A stretch of 60,107 nt of DNA from Temnopleurus reevesii (GCA_036244855.1 BQKZ01000816.1:49896-110002); one strand, 5' to 3'; positions 38,222 to 49,900 are shown, counted from the first letter of the stretch. Made by a program: numbers and translations. The notes: generated from the letters alone by a model not told the origin.

Positions 38222-41200
38222 AGTAGAAAATGATGATGATAAAGAAAAAGAAAGAGAAAAGAAAAGAATGTGACGATGAAGAAGAAAAACAACAACAAGA
38301 AGGATACAAAAAAGAAGAAGAAGAGGGGAAGAAGATGGAGGAAAAAGAAGAAGTAAAAGACGGAGAAGAATTGACGATAATAACATGATGTATGTATTCC
38401 TTTTTTTATCATTCTGAATTTCATTTTCTTAAATCAGATGAATCGATGTCAGATAGAAGACGAGAGAGTCGGGATCTTGATCGAAGGATTCAACGATGAT
38501 CATGGTCGCGATTGTGGAGATTCCAAAGTGAAATCATTAGTACTGAATACACTGATGCAGCTGAGACGTCATGGGGCACAGGTGGAAGAGATGTCTGTCC
38601 CCATGCATAAACTAGGTGGGTTCTTGTGGTCGGGTAGAAGCCACAGTCACATAGAAGCCCGGATGCAACACGATTCAACACGATTCTTCTAGTTGAGCCC
38701 TTTGTGATCTCAGTTTCTGTCCCCCTTTGTTCAGGAAAAGTTAATGAGGTTAATCAGGACTCAACTAAACAAAGACCCGTGTTAAATCGTGTTGTTTCCG
38801 GGCTCCTATATGTGACTGGGGCTTTAGATATATTTTCATATGTGACGCAATTAAATGACCATTTTGTAAGTCATGTAAATATTTGCACATGGCAATCGTA
38901 GAATTTCGTGAACTAGATCCGATTCAAATAGAAATTTGGCCTCCTGGGGAAGGGGGAGGGGGGCGGGCTGAGATGGGCTGACAAGCAAAAAAAAATTGGC
39001 GCATCTCCCAGCGAGTTTAGCGTCCTTTTTACCTAAAAATTTGGCGCCCCCCAAGCTATGACCATGGGGGTTATCACCCCCAAAATCCTCCCCCACGGTG
39101 CGCGCATGTACTTGGTGCACGAAACCATTGTTGCTAGGTCGGAATGTCCTTGTCTTCATCACTGGCGTTTTGTTATCATCGATACCGGTAACGTTTTGAT
39201 GGTTTGGATCGGGTAAGCATAGTTTTGGGAGTGGAGGATTAGATGCTTGTCGATACTATAGGTGACACGGATTGTAATGGGGGTAAGGGAGAGATAGGTC
39301 AGAATTGGAAGGGGCAGACAGACCGAAGGTTATGACTGTACCATGCTCAGAGCAAGTGAGAAAGATGGACATGATTAAAGGGATAAAAATATCATACATT
39401 TTTCGATGTTTGTTTTGAATCATTTACAGGTTCGATGGCTTACGCGTGTATTGCTGCCGAAGGAATCAACGCAGCTATGCTTCAGAATGGAGGTAATTAT
39501 GATTAACATTATAATTTGAACAAATTGAATTTGATGCTTGATTAAGGCCGACTCACACATTTGTGTTTTAGCCTGCGTCGGCCCAGCGTTTTTATTTTAT
39601 CATTTAAAACGCTGTCAGAGCGCACAGTTTACACTGATCAGACGGTGGACTGACTTACGGAGCGGACGCCGAATATGAGTTCACAGTATAACTTGCGTCT
39701 TTGCGCGTCCAGGGAGCGTTTTTAATTTTCAAAAACGCTGGCCCGACGCAGACTAAGAATGCAAAGATGTGAGTCAGCCTTTATCATGTTTATCGAGAAT
39801 TTATAATAAAGATTTTTCTCATCCTACATCCTTTAAAAACATGTTCTTATAACATTTATGTCTGGTCTTTCCAAAGTTATGACATATGCAAGTATGTTGC
39901 ACAAGCCTAAAATCACAATTGGTTTATTTCCCTTCGTTTTTGGTAGGTGGTGGATACGGTCACCATGGTTACTATCCGTCCAGTATGATGTCACAGGTCG
40001 GCAAGGCATTCCAATCAAGACCAAATGATCTATCACACAGAAATAAGGTATTACCGTAACACGAGTCAACATAACATTTATTGTAATGGATTAACATTAA
40101 ATGTATCGGTGATCTGATTTGATTTTTTTTTCATTTCATTCACGGATATTACTGATTTATCCGACAGCATTGGCTTCAAATTTACGACCAGGCAGCAATA
40201 TAGGGCGTTTTGAAACAAGCATAATGCACTTGCAAATAGCCAAATTTCAAAAGCATTAAAATCACCATAGTTTCGAATCTATCTAATTGGAGAAATCCCA
40301 AACAGGGGCTCGTGACATGTACTTCATATACGGTATGGGTGAAGTTAATTTAATAAGTTGTTTCTTATTTAGCCACTCTCTAGAAGGCAAATGGCGACAT
40401 GCATGTATGTGGTCACTCGCAAGACGGAGCTGCTTTACGAAAGAAATGCCAATTATCGTTCACTGCTGCTTTGTTGACCTCGACAGTTTCTTCAAGTAGT
40501 TTTCTGATCAGTCACAATATCTTGTCGATTTCACAACTTCGATCATCTAGGAATTATTCATTTTTTTATTTGTTTAAATTTTTTTTTTTTTTATTGAACA
40601 ACGTTTTTTAGTCTTTAGTGTGCCGAATGGAGGGTAATAGGTTATGTGATGCATTCCATTATTTGCCATAAAAATGCGCATCTGACAAGAACATATTTTC
40701 TGAATGTATCTCAGGTGACAAGGTTACTGGGAGAGTACTTGAAGAGGAACTACCAGGGTCGTTTCTATGCTAAAGGTCGTAACTTGGTGTTAGCATTACG
40801 TCATGCTTACGACACAGCCTTGGAAGATGTTGATATCCTAGCTATGCCAACAGTATCATACACAGCTACCCAGCTACCAACACAAGACTGCTCCATTAAA
40901 GGTAAAAAAAATGGTACTCATATTCGTAATTCATGAATTATTCATTTGTAATTAACATGATACAATCTATTTCCGAAAAATTAAGTCGAAAGCCAATTCA
41001 ATACTCCTTTGTAACGCTATTCAAATGGGAATCGGCTTGATATTGTTGTGTCCGCACAGTTCAATACACGTCTAACGGCTCTATTGTCCATGACTGACTT
41101 TATTTCGCGGTAATAGTTTATATCGTGTTAATTCAGTTATGAATATTTTGTGTAAACATTATTTCAACGACTTAACATTCTTTTACAAAAGAGTGAGCAC

Positions 41201-41601
41201 TTTCTTATACGTACGTAACATTTTTGTATTTACTTCAAACAAATTAAACTTTTAGACACTTTTCAGAATATAACAAACGGATCCTTTTTGTGTTCAATAT
41301 TGTGTATTGTGATGTAATCCAAATTTTATGTGTGTTGAAAGATACTGCTTTTGATGACATAATTACAATTCATCTTAAAATGTGCTTATAATGTTTATTT
41401 ATCTTATTGCATATTTCAGAGCACTTCAAGATGAGTTCTGTATGTGCCATGAACACCAAACCCTTTAACCTGACAGGTCATCCAGCTCTCAGCATTCCTG
41501 TTGGTAAACTCAACGGTCTCCCCGTGGGCTTGACGCTAGTTAGCCGCCATTTTGATGAAGTTAGACTGTTCCGTGTTGCCAAATTTATCGAGCAACATTG
41601 A
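32541..41601 (+). CDS. Amidase-signature hydrolase, bacterial (Rhodococcus-type) amidase homologue, 12 exons
   Basis: Predicted amide hydrolase of the amidase-signature family (carboxamide to carboxylate plus ammonia). Exons: 32541-32664, 33141-33238, 35034-35170, 35684-35856, 36278-36417, 37040-37240, 37829-37903, 38438-38615, 39430-39492, 39947-40047, 40715-40901 and 41420-41601. These give 552 residues and TGA, with all phases consistent. Catalytic residues by motif are Lys142 (RIAVKDN), Ser217 (GGSSSGS, 215-221) and Ser241 ([10 protein letters not shown]); the 75 and 24 spacings are those of the family. Other matches to Rhodococcus nitrile-pathway amidase (521 aa, recalled) are [46 protein letters not shown] and GLPVG-RHFD. 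The N-terminal 41 residues are basic and charged, with no signal peptide. The ATG at 32541 is favoured by an in-frame TGA at 32535-32537 and the matching phase-1 donor. That first exon is the least certain part. The physiological substrate is unknown. Confidence 0.9.
33603..33782 (-). other. Protein-like antisense frame in an amidase intron, unassigned
   Basis: On the minus strand about 60 codons are open, including [20 protein letters not shown] and then PPPPPEYEM, ending at TAA (33605-33603). An acceptor-like 'ataatag' precedes it. A second protein-like minus frame just upstream ([17 protein letters not shown], near 33792-33842) is out of frame, suggesting a decayed coding relic. The plus strand also stays open (33628-33852), so low complexity may explain both. 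No family recognised. Confidence 0.2.
34686..34936. mobile_element. MITE-like element, family B, copy 1
   Basis: About 250 bp with inverted termini: 'taaggcagactcacac' and 'cctgcgtcggcccagcgttt' on the left, 'acgttaggccgacgcag' and 'ggccttta' on the right. A conserved interior 'gtatac-atgatcag-cggt' is shared with the copies at 39543, 44511 and 45972. This copy contains an (aaaaac)n tract. It lies in the amidase intron before exon 35034-35170. Confidence 0.85.
38104..38375. repeat. (GAA)n-rich microsatellite
   Basis: Imperfect gaa/aag triplets, purest at about 38168-38225, in the amidase intron before exon 38438-38615. Confidence 0.92.
38636..38827. mobile_element. MITE-like inverted-repeat element in an amidase intron
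   Basis: Left end 'agccacagtcacatagaagc' then 'ccggatgcaacacgattcaa'. The right end, reverse-complemented, is 'agccccagtcacatatagga' then 'gcccggaaacaacacgattt'. About 190 bp, non-coding, only about 20 bases after the donor of exon 38438-38615. Confidence 0.82.
39543..39783. mobile_element. MITE-like element, family B, copy 2
   Basis: Full-length copy running from 'taaggccgactcacacattt' to 'gtgagtcagccttta', with 'cctgcgtcggcccagcgttt' and its inverse 'aaacgctggcccgacgcag' inside the ends. Lies in the amidase intron after exon 39430-39492. Confidence 0.88.
40956..41127. mobile_element. MITE-like element, family C, copy 1
   Basis: About 172 bp flanked on both sides by TTAA (40952-40955 and 41128-41131). 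Inverted termini are 'catgatacaatctatttcc' and 'ggtaatagtttatatcgtg'. Interior 'ttgttgtgtccg' and 'caatacacgtc' are shared with 45699-45876. Lies in the last amidase intron. Confidence 0.8.
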
Positions 41602-41706
41602 TGCAAAAATGTCACCAGGCATACTGCGAGATTATAGCAAATGTAGATTCGATCATCACAGATATAAATCCAAAGATAGTATGGCAGGAGTCATAAACAC
41701 TTCGAA

Positions 41707-41712
41707 AATAAA
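41707..41712 (+). terminator. Candidate polyadenylation signal of the amidase gene
   Basis: AATAAA about 105 bases past the amidase stop. Further AT-rich candidates lie downstream, so the site in use is uncertain. Confidence 0.4.
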
Positions 41713-44440
41713 TACATCTCATCTAGGGGGAGCAAAGTTGCCACAAGTTTTCACCTACTATTAGAGATACGATACTGCTTTTGCATATCTGTCATTCCTA
41801 GGATTATGTGTTATGATAAAGAGTAGAAATAAGTATAACTTATCACCAAACTTAAAAAGGCTTGAAGCAAGCTGCAAGAGATGTATTTACATTATAGCAT
41901 ATAACGATATATTTCGCAGTGAAATACAACAGACCATACTTGGTGTTACCATGGTTACAATTTGCGCAGTACATAATACAGATATGAACCTTCCATAACA
42001 TACTGAGAGCGCTAATTGTGCTAATTGTAGAAAACTGTAGCCGAATGTCTGTATCTGCAGAGTAAGTTTTAGGTCTTGTGTGCTAGATGCCTCCTCCCCT
42101 CCCCTGACTCAGTGTAATACTGCGTGCATTGCCTGGAACACTTGCGGCTGTGCGAGGTCTATAGGCCTATGTATCACTGATTTCAGAACTCTATAGGTTC
42201 AGGGAGTGAGAGAAAAAATGAACGATGGATTTTCATGTATATTGAAAATTTTGAATGTTCTCGGTGATTTGCAACCAAGATATTCTGGAGGAGGTATTAT
42301 TAGAGCATTATCATCATAATCATGAATCCCAAAGAAGTGTCAAGGTCAAGCATGTTTATTTTCCATGAAAATTTCATGAAAAAAAGTTGTTTCCTACCCT
42401 TAAAATAATAAAGCATTTGATTGTATAACTTTAGATGATTAACATCCATTGGTAACTATGTTGCACATTATGTTCGAAAGAAGTTTTGCATTACATTAAA
42501 AAAGCGTATATGAATCTTTATTTTTTATATATATTCTTACAGTTTATATGAATGCATTGCATTTGCCACAGACAATTTTGATTGTTACATAATATATTTT
42601 CATAAATTCTTTCGCAGTCACTGGCTGAAGTCGGAATATATTTTAAAAATACTTGGATGGGATTCTTTTTCTCACACAATCAAGAGAAATTGGAAATATA
42701 AATGTCTTTCTCTGTAGAAACTATTTTTCAACAACAACATATTTAGCTAACTTATCTAGTGTAAATATCATTTTGTAGCTGTGAACCGCTGGAATCGTGA
42801 GTTTTGCTGAAAGTTACAAACAGGGTCTCATATTTCGCTTCAAACACATTGCTTCACAAAGTCAAAAAGATTTTCAAGTTCATTAATGAACAGAAGGCGA
42901 TTATAAACAAATTTTCCTTTCATTCAAGAGAAAGTAACATTTGACTAAATTTATGTGAGTTGTAATGCAAAGTAATGTATTATAAAATACATTGTATAAA
43001 ATAATGTCATTGGTGTTAAACACCCACATTTGTTTTTTGTTTGTTTTTTGTCTAAAATTTGATGCTTATTTTCATTCAAGTGTGCCTCGCCGTTGCTGAC
43101 ATTAGGTCATATAAAAACACTTAATTTTTAAAATCAATTCCCCCAAATTAATATCTAATTGTTTTTAATGTAATATCTTCTTCATAAAGTTATTTTCACG
43201 AAATAAAGGGGTTTCACCCTAATCAAGTCATGGTTTCATCATAAATGTATGAATGCGTATTAAGAATATTTGAGTCAATGTAGTGATTTATGTCTCTCAG
43301 TATGGTTCTGAATGTACATGATACTATATTTCCATTTCAACATCTCATGTGATTAATCAAATTCTACAATTATATATTATCGCCTAATATTTGATACTTG
43401 TTAATGCGAGTGTATTTAGCAAAACTTTATTGAACAATCGTACATGTTATCAGATGTGTGATACCTGCCTTCATCATTTATGAGTAAATATTTCCCATTG
43501 AAAATTTTATTGAATATAATCAATTATTGGAATCGACTTTAGTGGCCATTATGTACATGTAGTGCATTTCATTAAAAAGGTAAGATTTGTTTTATTCATA
43601 ACAGTACTATATTGAAATAATTGTAAATGTCTACATTAATCTTTCTAATCGAGAAAAATATTTTAAAGCTAGAACAGAAAGGAATCTCAAGAATATCTTT
43701 TGCAATTAGAAACAGTGTTTGTAAACTCCGTAGCCAGAAAACATAAATTCAAATATAAAGGATGAATTATAATATTCTAGATGAGCAAAGAAAATATATC
43801 AAGATCCCTATTAAAACTTTCATACAAGAAAAATTATCAAAACTTTCATTCGAGACAGATTGTATTTATATTGCCGAGTGAAAAAATAAACGACGAAAAA
43901 CTGACTGTATTCTTATGACATGTATGAGTTAAAACACGTTCGTCAGGTTTCTTTAGATAAAATATAAAGACAGTAGACATTGATTTTTCAAGAGCGAACA
44001 GCAAATTTCAAAATGCTCCAGAACGGAGTTCGTCAGGTTTCTTTAGATAAAATCTCTGGCATATACATCAAGGTTTGTGTGGATCTTCATAAATAACTTA
44101 TTTTGCCTCGAAAACTTATTTCAATGCAGCCAAATGCATTTCAGAACAAAGCCCAGGTAATATCCACAGGAAGTGAAGTGTACAATTTTGTTGTTTGTTT
44201 TCATCTTCTTTAAGAAGTTACGTTGAAAATCTATTTTACACGATCAGATTTTTATATATATGGAAAATAAACTGCCTTTTCCCCACAATCATATCTGTTT
44301 TTTTTTTAAATATATATATATATATCTTAGAGAGATCTGTTTATAGAGCTTATTTTGTTCAGATGTTGAATTAAGATAAAGAATATAAAAAAACGACAAT
44401 GATGTCTACGAGGATTACAATGATAGTGATGAATTGATTT
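41713..44440. other. Intergenic stretch downstream of the amidase gene
   Basis: Strongly AT-rich. The only structure noticed is the direct repeat 'gttcgtcaggtttctttagataaaat' type segment at about 43938-43963 and 44029-44054, 91 bases apart, and an (AT)n run near 44312. No gene recognised. Confidence 0.5.
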
Positions 44441-44442
44441 TG

Positions 44443-44452
44443 GTGATGATGA

Positions 44453-44486
<34 letters not shown>

Positions 44487-44490
44487 GGTG
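44443..44490. repeat. (GAT)n(GGT)n microsatellite
   Basis: Gat triplets passing into ggt triplets. A second gat/att array lies at about 44777-44824. Confidence 0.92.
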
Positions 44491-44510
44491 ACAATGATAA
44501 TGGATGGATT

Positions 44511-44731
44511 TAAATGTCTGCGTTTTTAGCCTGCATCAGCCGAACGCCCCCAAGAGCACAGTGTACATGCTGATTAGACGGTGGATTGACTTTCGTCTTG
44601 CTCACCAGGAGCGTACGTCGAACGTCGATCTACCGTATGACCTGCGTATTTGTGCGTACAGGGATGGTTTTTATTTTCAAAAGAGCTAGGCCGACAAAGG
44701 CTAAAACCGCAAAGGTGTGAGCCTGCCTTTA
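44511..44731. mobile_element. MITE-like element, family B, copy 3 (5' end short)
   Basis: Starts at 'gcgtttttagcctgcatcag', lacking about 15 terminal bases found in other copies. The interior 'gctgattagacggtggattg' and right end 'gcaaaggtgtgagcctgcct' match the family. Confidence 0.82.
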
Positions 44732-45000
44732 AAAGCGATGATGATGAATTGATGGTGATTGATGATTGACAATGATGGTGATGATGATGATGATGATTGA
44801 TTATTATTATTATTATTATTATTACGATTACAACGAATTCATGATGACGATAATCATGATTATAGTGAATTCCCAATGACGGTGATGATAATCGCGCGTG
44901 TGGTTGGTGTTGGTTGTGCTTTTGATGTTCATTTGAGAGGCTGATCAAGATTATAATGACAATCACCCTGATTCTGTTGGGAGCCTCTGTTTGGAGAAGA

Positions 45001-45138
45001 CACGATGTAAACTATTTCCGTAAAATAAAGTGTGTCATGTGATAATAGATCCGTACGCCGATTTTAAGAGCGTCACAAATGAGCATTGAATTGGCGTTCG
45101 ACTCAATTTTACGGAAATAGATTACATGTATTTCGTGT
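45001..45138. mobile_element. MITE-like element, family C-related
   Basis: Inverted ends 'gatgtaaactatttccgtaa' and 'acggaaatagattacatg', with 'cacga' and 'tcgtg' outermost. The termini match family C; the interior differs and the element is shorter. Confidence 0.72.
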
Positions 45139-45698
45139 ACGTACTAAATTGCTTTCACAATTACCCTTTCAATAACTAAATCTGATATTATTGTTGATGT
45201 ATACACTGACTTTTACAAAGCAACGGAAGATACAAAACAGGTTTGAAATTGAAAATTAAGAATTTAATCATATTCTTAAGACACTGACGTACTTTGATAT
45301 ATATTTATCTATAGATTTATATATGCATTCACACACGTTTATCCCATAGTGATGGTAGAAAGGAGTATGAAATTTAAGTATGAAATATAATATATATAAA
45401 ATATAATATACATTTTTTTTCTACATTGAATCTATTATGTCAGATCATAAACTTTTGTTAAAGTCAAGTGACTGGTACATTTGTTAAAGAAAAAAACGTA
45501 TGCAAAAAGACACGATGAAGAAGCAAAATTCCGGGGTTGCTCCACCCCTTTTTTTATCCACTCAGGGGATGGACAAAATGGTTGGAAATTGATGAAAACA
45601 TAATGAAGTAGCCTGTATGCATATGGATGAAATCGGATACAGGCAAATGCAATTGGACATTAAGTGAATGGACTCTCAACGGTAGGATACTTGATGTA

Positions 45699-45876
45699 TA
45701 ACACGCTACAAACTATTTCCATAAAATTAAATGGAACACAAATTCAATGGTCCTTTGTAATACTATTCAAATCGGAGTCGGCTTGTGATTGTTGTGTCCG
45801 TGCAATTGAATACACGTCGTACGGAACTATTATCTATGACCCAATATATTTTACGGTAATAGTTTATATCGTGTTA
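45699..45876. mobile_element. MITE-like element, family C, copy 2
   Basis: Inverted ends 'taacacgctacaaactattt' and 'ggtaatagtttatatcgtgt'. The right two thirds resemble 41020-41127 closely ('cctttgtaa-actattcaaat', 'cggcttg', 'ttgttgtgtccg'). Confidence 0.82.
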
Positions 45877-45971
45877 CATGAAACAAAAATAAAAAAAAAC
45901 AATGGGGGTGCATACCCGTTACCAACACCGGCAAGATATCTTTGCTACGTTTTTCGTCCACTTTGCATCTG

Positions 45972-46225
45972 TAAAGTCACCGACTCGCATCTTTGCGTTT
46001 TTAGCCTGCGTTGGCCCAGCGTGTTTGAAGATTAACAACGCTCCACGAGCGCTCAGTATACGCTGATCAGACGGTCGATTGACGTTCGGTTTGCGCCAAA
46101 GGAGTGTGCGCCGGACGTCAATCCATCGTATGACCTGCCACTTCGTGCGCCCAGTGAGCGTTTTTAATTTTCGAAAACACTGGGCTGACGCAGGCTAAAA
46201 GCACAAAGGTGTGAGTCGGCCTTTA
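45972..46225. mobile_element. MITE-like element, family B, copy 4
   Basis: Full-length copy with inverted ends: 'cctgcgttggcccagcgt' and 'cactgggctgacgcagg' within 'cgactcgcatctttgcg' and 'cgcaaaggtg'-like termini. The middle, 'cgctgatcagacggtcgatt', is shared with copies 2 and 3. Confidence 0.88.
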
Positions 46226-46926
46226 AAATGTCCACCTTTAGGGTGGATGTATGCATCCTCAGACATACATAATTCTCACCTCATATGCACCCTTTGTGTA
46301 ACAGTCGCTGCACCTCTAAGGGGGCAAAACTGCACCATAATTTCTAAGTGTGTATATTATGTTCGTCATTTGTGTACGAGTCCGCTTTGCAGCTCTCATG
46401 GTGCTAATGTATAATACAAGAGATACAGTGAAAATACAACAGACGAAATATATCATTGAAGTAGTGATACATTACTTGATAATGACACAGTCAAACATTG
46501 ATTTCACACAATACTCACTCGCATTAATGATAAAGTCCACACACAATACATCTTTATATATTAGTAATTACCCTGTTCACCAAGGCCAAATATAAAAAAA
46601 AATATTGATTTGAGAAAAATGTGACATTTTCTTATGTATATACATGATGTAAGGCTGCCTCAAATCTCCCTTTTCATCTGTGTTTCTTACATCTCACTAG
46701 TCATATTTTCTTTTTCTTTTACAACTTACGTTGGTTGTAAACACATGGCCTTGTAAATTAAACATATTTGCATAGTACTTTGTGCATCAATGGCGAGTAA
46801 CCCAGCGTAAATATTTATTTTGATGCATATAGTCAGCGCAATAAATACAGGTTATTTATTTCAGATGCACGGGAGCGAAACTATGTCAAAACATGATGCA
46901 AATACTTGACAAATAACTCCTCTGTG

Positions 46927-47096
46927 TTTTTCATGAGGTGACGATAGCCAAAGGATATTGTTGCATGAAGAAAAAGAAATCCCAATTGAGCAATAATTCA
47001 AAGAGCATCATAATGCAATTCTAGAAAAACACGTAGCAATAAAAATTGTAACTGGTTTTATGCAACATTACTCTTGGCTACTGTTGCTTCATAAAA
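46927..47096. mobile_element. MITE-like element, family E, copy 1
   Basis: Inverted ends 'ttcatgaggtgacgatagcc' with 'atattgttgcatgaa' on the left and 'tttatgcaacattactcttg' with 'gctactgttgcttcat' on the right. About 170 bp, non-coding. Related to 51524-51723. Confidence 0.8.
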
Positions 47097-47304
47097 ATGG
47101 AATACTCTTCTCATTTCCGTTGTCATTATAGTCAAACCAGACTTTATATATGAAATCCACAAAACAAAAATGAAAATATTTTTTTCTAACAAATTCTATA
47201 ATCATGATGATATATTTTGTATTCGTATTACAGCAGATGGGAAGACGGAGAGAATGTGATTCCACTTTCGAGGTGATAAGTTGTGCACGAGAGTTATCAC
47301 ACCT

Positions 47305-47433
47305 GGGGCCTGTAACATAAAAGATGCAATTAAACTTACGATAAATATTTATCGTAAGTCTATGGCAAAGTATGTACCAAAGAGATGTAATTAATTGCAA
47401 GATTTATCGTATCTGTTTTATGTTACAGGCCCC
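47305..47433. mobile_element. MITE-like element, family F, copy 1
   Basis: About 129 bp with inverted ends 'ggggcctgtaacataaaag' and 'ttttatgttacaggcccc'. The interior 'cgtaagtctatggcaaa' resembles the copy at 48935-49086. Confidence 0.87.
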
Positions 47434-47439
47434 TGAGGT

Positions 47440-48010
47440 GAGATTTATCAATGCCACGATTTACCACAATCGAGATGACATTTATTATTTTTTAAATTAG
47501 ATTATAATTGAGTTGAGATTTACCACCTCATTTTGAAATGAGTTTTACCACATTTTATATTAGAGTTACCACAATCGAGATGAAATTTACCATTTTTGAA
47601 ATTAGATTACAATTGAGATGAGATTTACCACCCTAAAAATCAGTCATTTTGAATTTGATGTTAAATTAACAACGATCGAGATGATGTTTACCATTTTTTT
47701 AAATTAGATTACAGTTGAGATGAGATTTAACACATTATAATTCACAAATTTTGAAAATAGATTTACAACAAATGGTTTAACATTTACTAAGATTGAGATG
47801 AGATTTATCACTTATGAGATGAAATTTACCACTTCTTAGATGAGATTTACCACGATGGAGATGGTATTTACTAGTTTTCAGATGAGATAAAGGAGAGATC
47901 TAACGGGACTAAGTTGAGATCTATCAACTTTGAGATACAATATACATTTATCACTTATGAGATGACATTTACTACGATGGCGAAGAGATTTAGCAGTTTG
48001 GAGATGTTTT
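47440..48010. repeat. Degenerate tandem repeat of 'gagatgagatttaccac' type
   Basis: About 570 bases dominated by a repeated 15-20 base phrase (gagatga-atttaccac). A larger unit, 'accatttttgaaattagatt' plus 'acaattgagatgag', recurs near 47493, 47578 and 47680. No open frame is preserved, so it is read as satellite-like DNA. Confidence 0.8.
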
Positions 48011-48139
48011 TTTTTAATCTTATGATACGAACAGGAAGCCCGTATAATGACTGCCAGCTAAAGCCGGGTAATAGTGAGTGCAAAACTTTCAGCGCCATGA
48101 TCACCGACAAGGTGGACCTATGAGCTACACAAGTAGCTA

Positions 48140-48179
48140 CCATTATCATTATTATTATTATCATCACCATCATTATCAC

Positions 48180-48215
<36 letters not shown>

Positions 48216-48332
48216 GATTATGATTATCATTATTATTAATAATAATATTATCATTTTTACTATTATTATTATTATTATCATCATCATTATCATTATAATC
48301 ATCATCATTATCATATTATCATTATTATTATC

Positions 48333-48385
<53 letters not shown>

Positions 48386-48400
48386 TATCGTTACTATTGA
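48140..48400. repeat. (ATT)n/(ATC)n microsatellite
   Basis: About 260 bases of att, atc and atg triplets. Poly-Ile and poly-Met open frames across it are artefacts. Confidence 0.95.
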
Positions 48401-48934
48401 TGGTAAAAGGTCAGTTTGGGGAAACGATAGGAACCGTCTGGCAGTGTGAACAGACCCGTAATTTTATACAATTTGAAATACTTGTATCGCTTAAAAACGC
48501 TAAGTTGAATCTGATAGAGTGGTATTTTTAATGCATAATTACTGAAGCATGATTAGAAAATGCTCGAAAAATATAGGTGTCCCTGTCCAGTAAGCTATAA
48601 ATAAATTTTATTCTCTTTACACAACGGCTTTTTTTTTTAACCCGAACGCCTTGCTTCAGTAATTAATAGCATATTGATTTCAATTGTTACTTCTTACTTA
48701 CCGGTTTAATGAATGCCACTTTACATTCTTTGGCAAGAAATGTGCATAAACTTTATTATATCAATAAACCGGCCTATTTCATCAAAAGTCTCAACGTATC
48801 ATGAATTTCGGAAGGAATTTAAAATATTTTTGATTACATATCTAAAACTCATAAATAGTTGATTTAATTTGATTTGATTTAGATGCGATCTTACGATATT
48901 CAAGTTGACAAAATTCGTTGATTTGAATGCAACC

Positions 48935-49086
48935 AGGGCCCCGTAACATAAAGGTTTGCGATTATTTGCTAATCTGATAGCGATTAATATCAATCGCAAG
49001 TCTATGGCAAATCATGTACTAAAGTTTGCAATCGATCGCAAAATCAAATAGCGATTAATCGCAAACCTTTATGTTACGGGGCCCTG
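48935..49086. mobile_element. MITE-like element, family F, copy 2, perfect palindromic ends
   Basis: About 152 bp. The first ~30 bases, 'agggccccgtaacataaagg' then tttgcgatt, are the exact inverse of the last ~30. The interior repeats 'gcgattaat' and 'aatcgca' motifs, so a transcript would form a long hairpin. Non-coding. Confidence 0.92.
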
Positions 49087-49386
49087 GACGGGAAAACATA
49101 TAGCTCATCAAAACATGACAAACTTTCGAAAGTATGCTTTGATAATCATATAAAGCCTTCATATTCAGTTGTACTTTGAAATGTTAATATAGACACACAA
49201 ACGCATACCGTCTACTTCACACTGACTTTATACAGAATCTCTTTGGCGCGGCCAGACAGAGTGCAAACCTTTATGAATACATGAACCCTGAAAAATATTA
49301 ATCGGAATGATCAAAGCCAATAATCACACAGGTTCCGATAATTTCCATTTTTATTCGAATGCATATCACTACAAAGATAGTAAATA

Positions 49387-49387
49387 N
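49387..49387. other. Single undetermined base
   Basis: An isolated N in unique-looking intergenic sequence. It may mark a consensus ambiguity or a collapsed gap. Confidence 0.9.
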
Positions 49388-49900
49388 GCTATAACTTAGC
49401 CATAACTAGTGGCTCTCATTATAATCATCATTTCAAGATTATCATTCTAATCTTAAGAGTAAAATCACTAATTGCTATAACAACTAATTTGATAATAACA
49501 ATCTCGTTCTCTCTTCTTCAGTATTTTCGTCAAAAACACGATTTCAATATGAAACCTCGTTGAAACAATGTAAGAAAACACTTGTTATGTGAACATGCGA
49601 TACTCATTCAAGACATATAGAAAGAGATAAGTGCACTGTGAGTTTTAAAGATAAATGCTTGAAAGATGTAAATCATTTTGCAAAATTGGATGAAAGACAC
49701 ATTTTCATGAAAGAGTTTTTTCTCCATTACAATGATATTCATCGATTACAATAGTAGTAAAGTGGTATGATCGACCTTGGTTCATAATGTTTTGAGGTAT
49801 CTTACACAAATTATAATCTAAACAACATAAAGGTAATAGCGTCTCACATTAACGCGATTTCAATAAATCAAAATACTAAGTATTGCAAATTGGCACAACA

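Noticed and set aside
38081..38424. Ser/Phe/Leu-rich minus-strand frames
   Set aside because: They come from a (GAA)n tract within an amidase intron.
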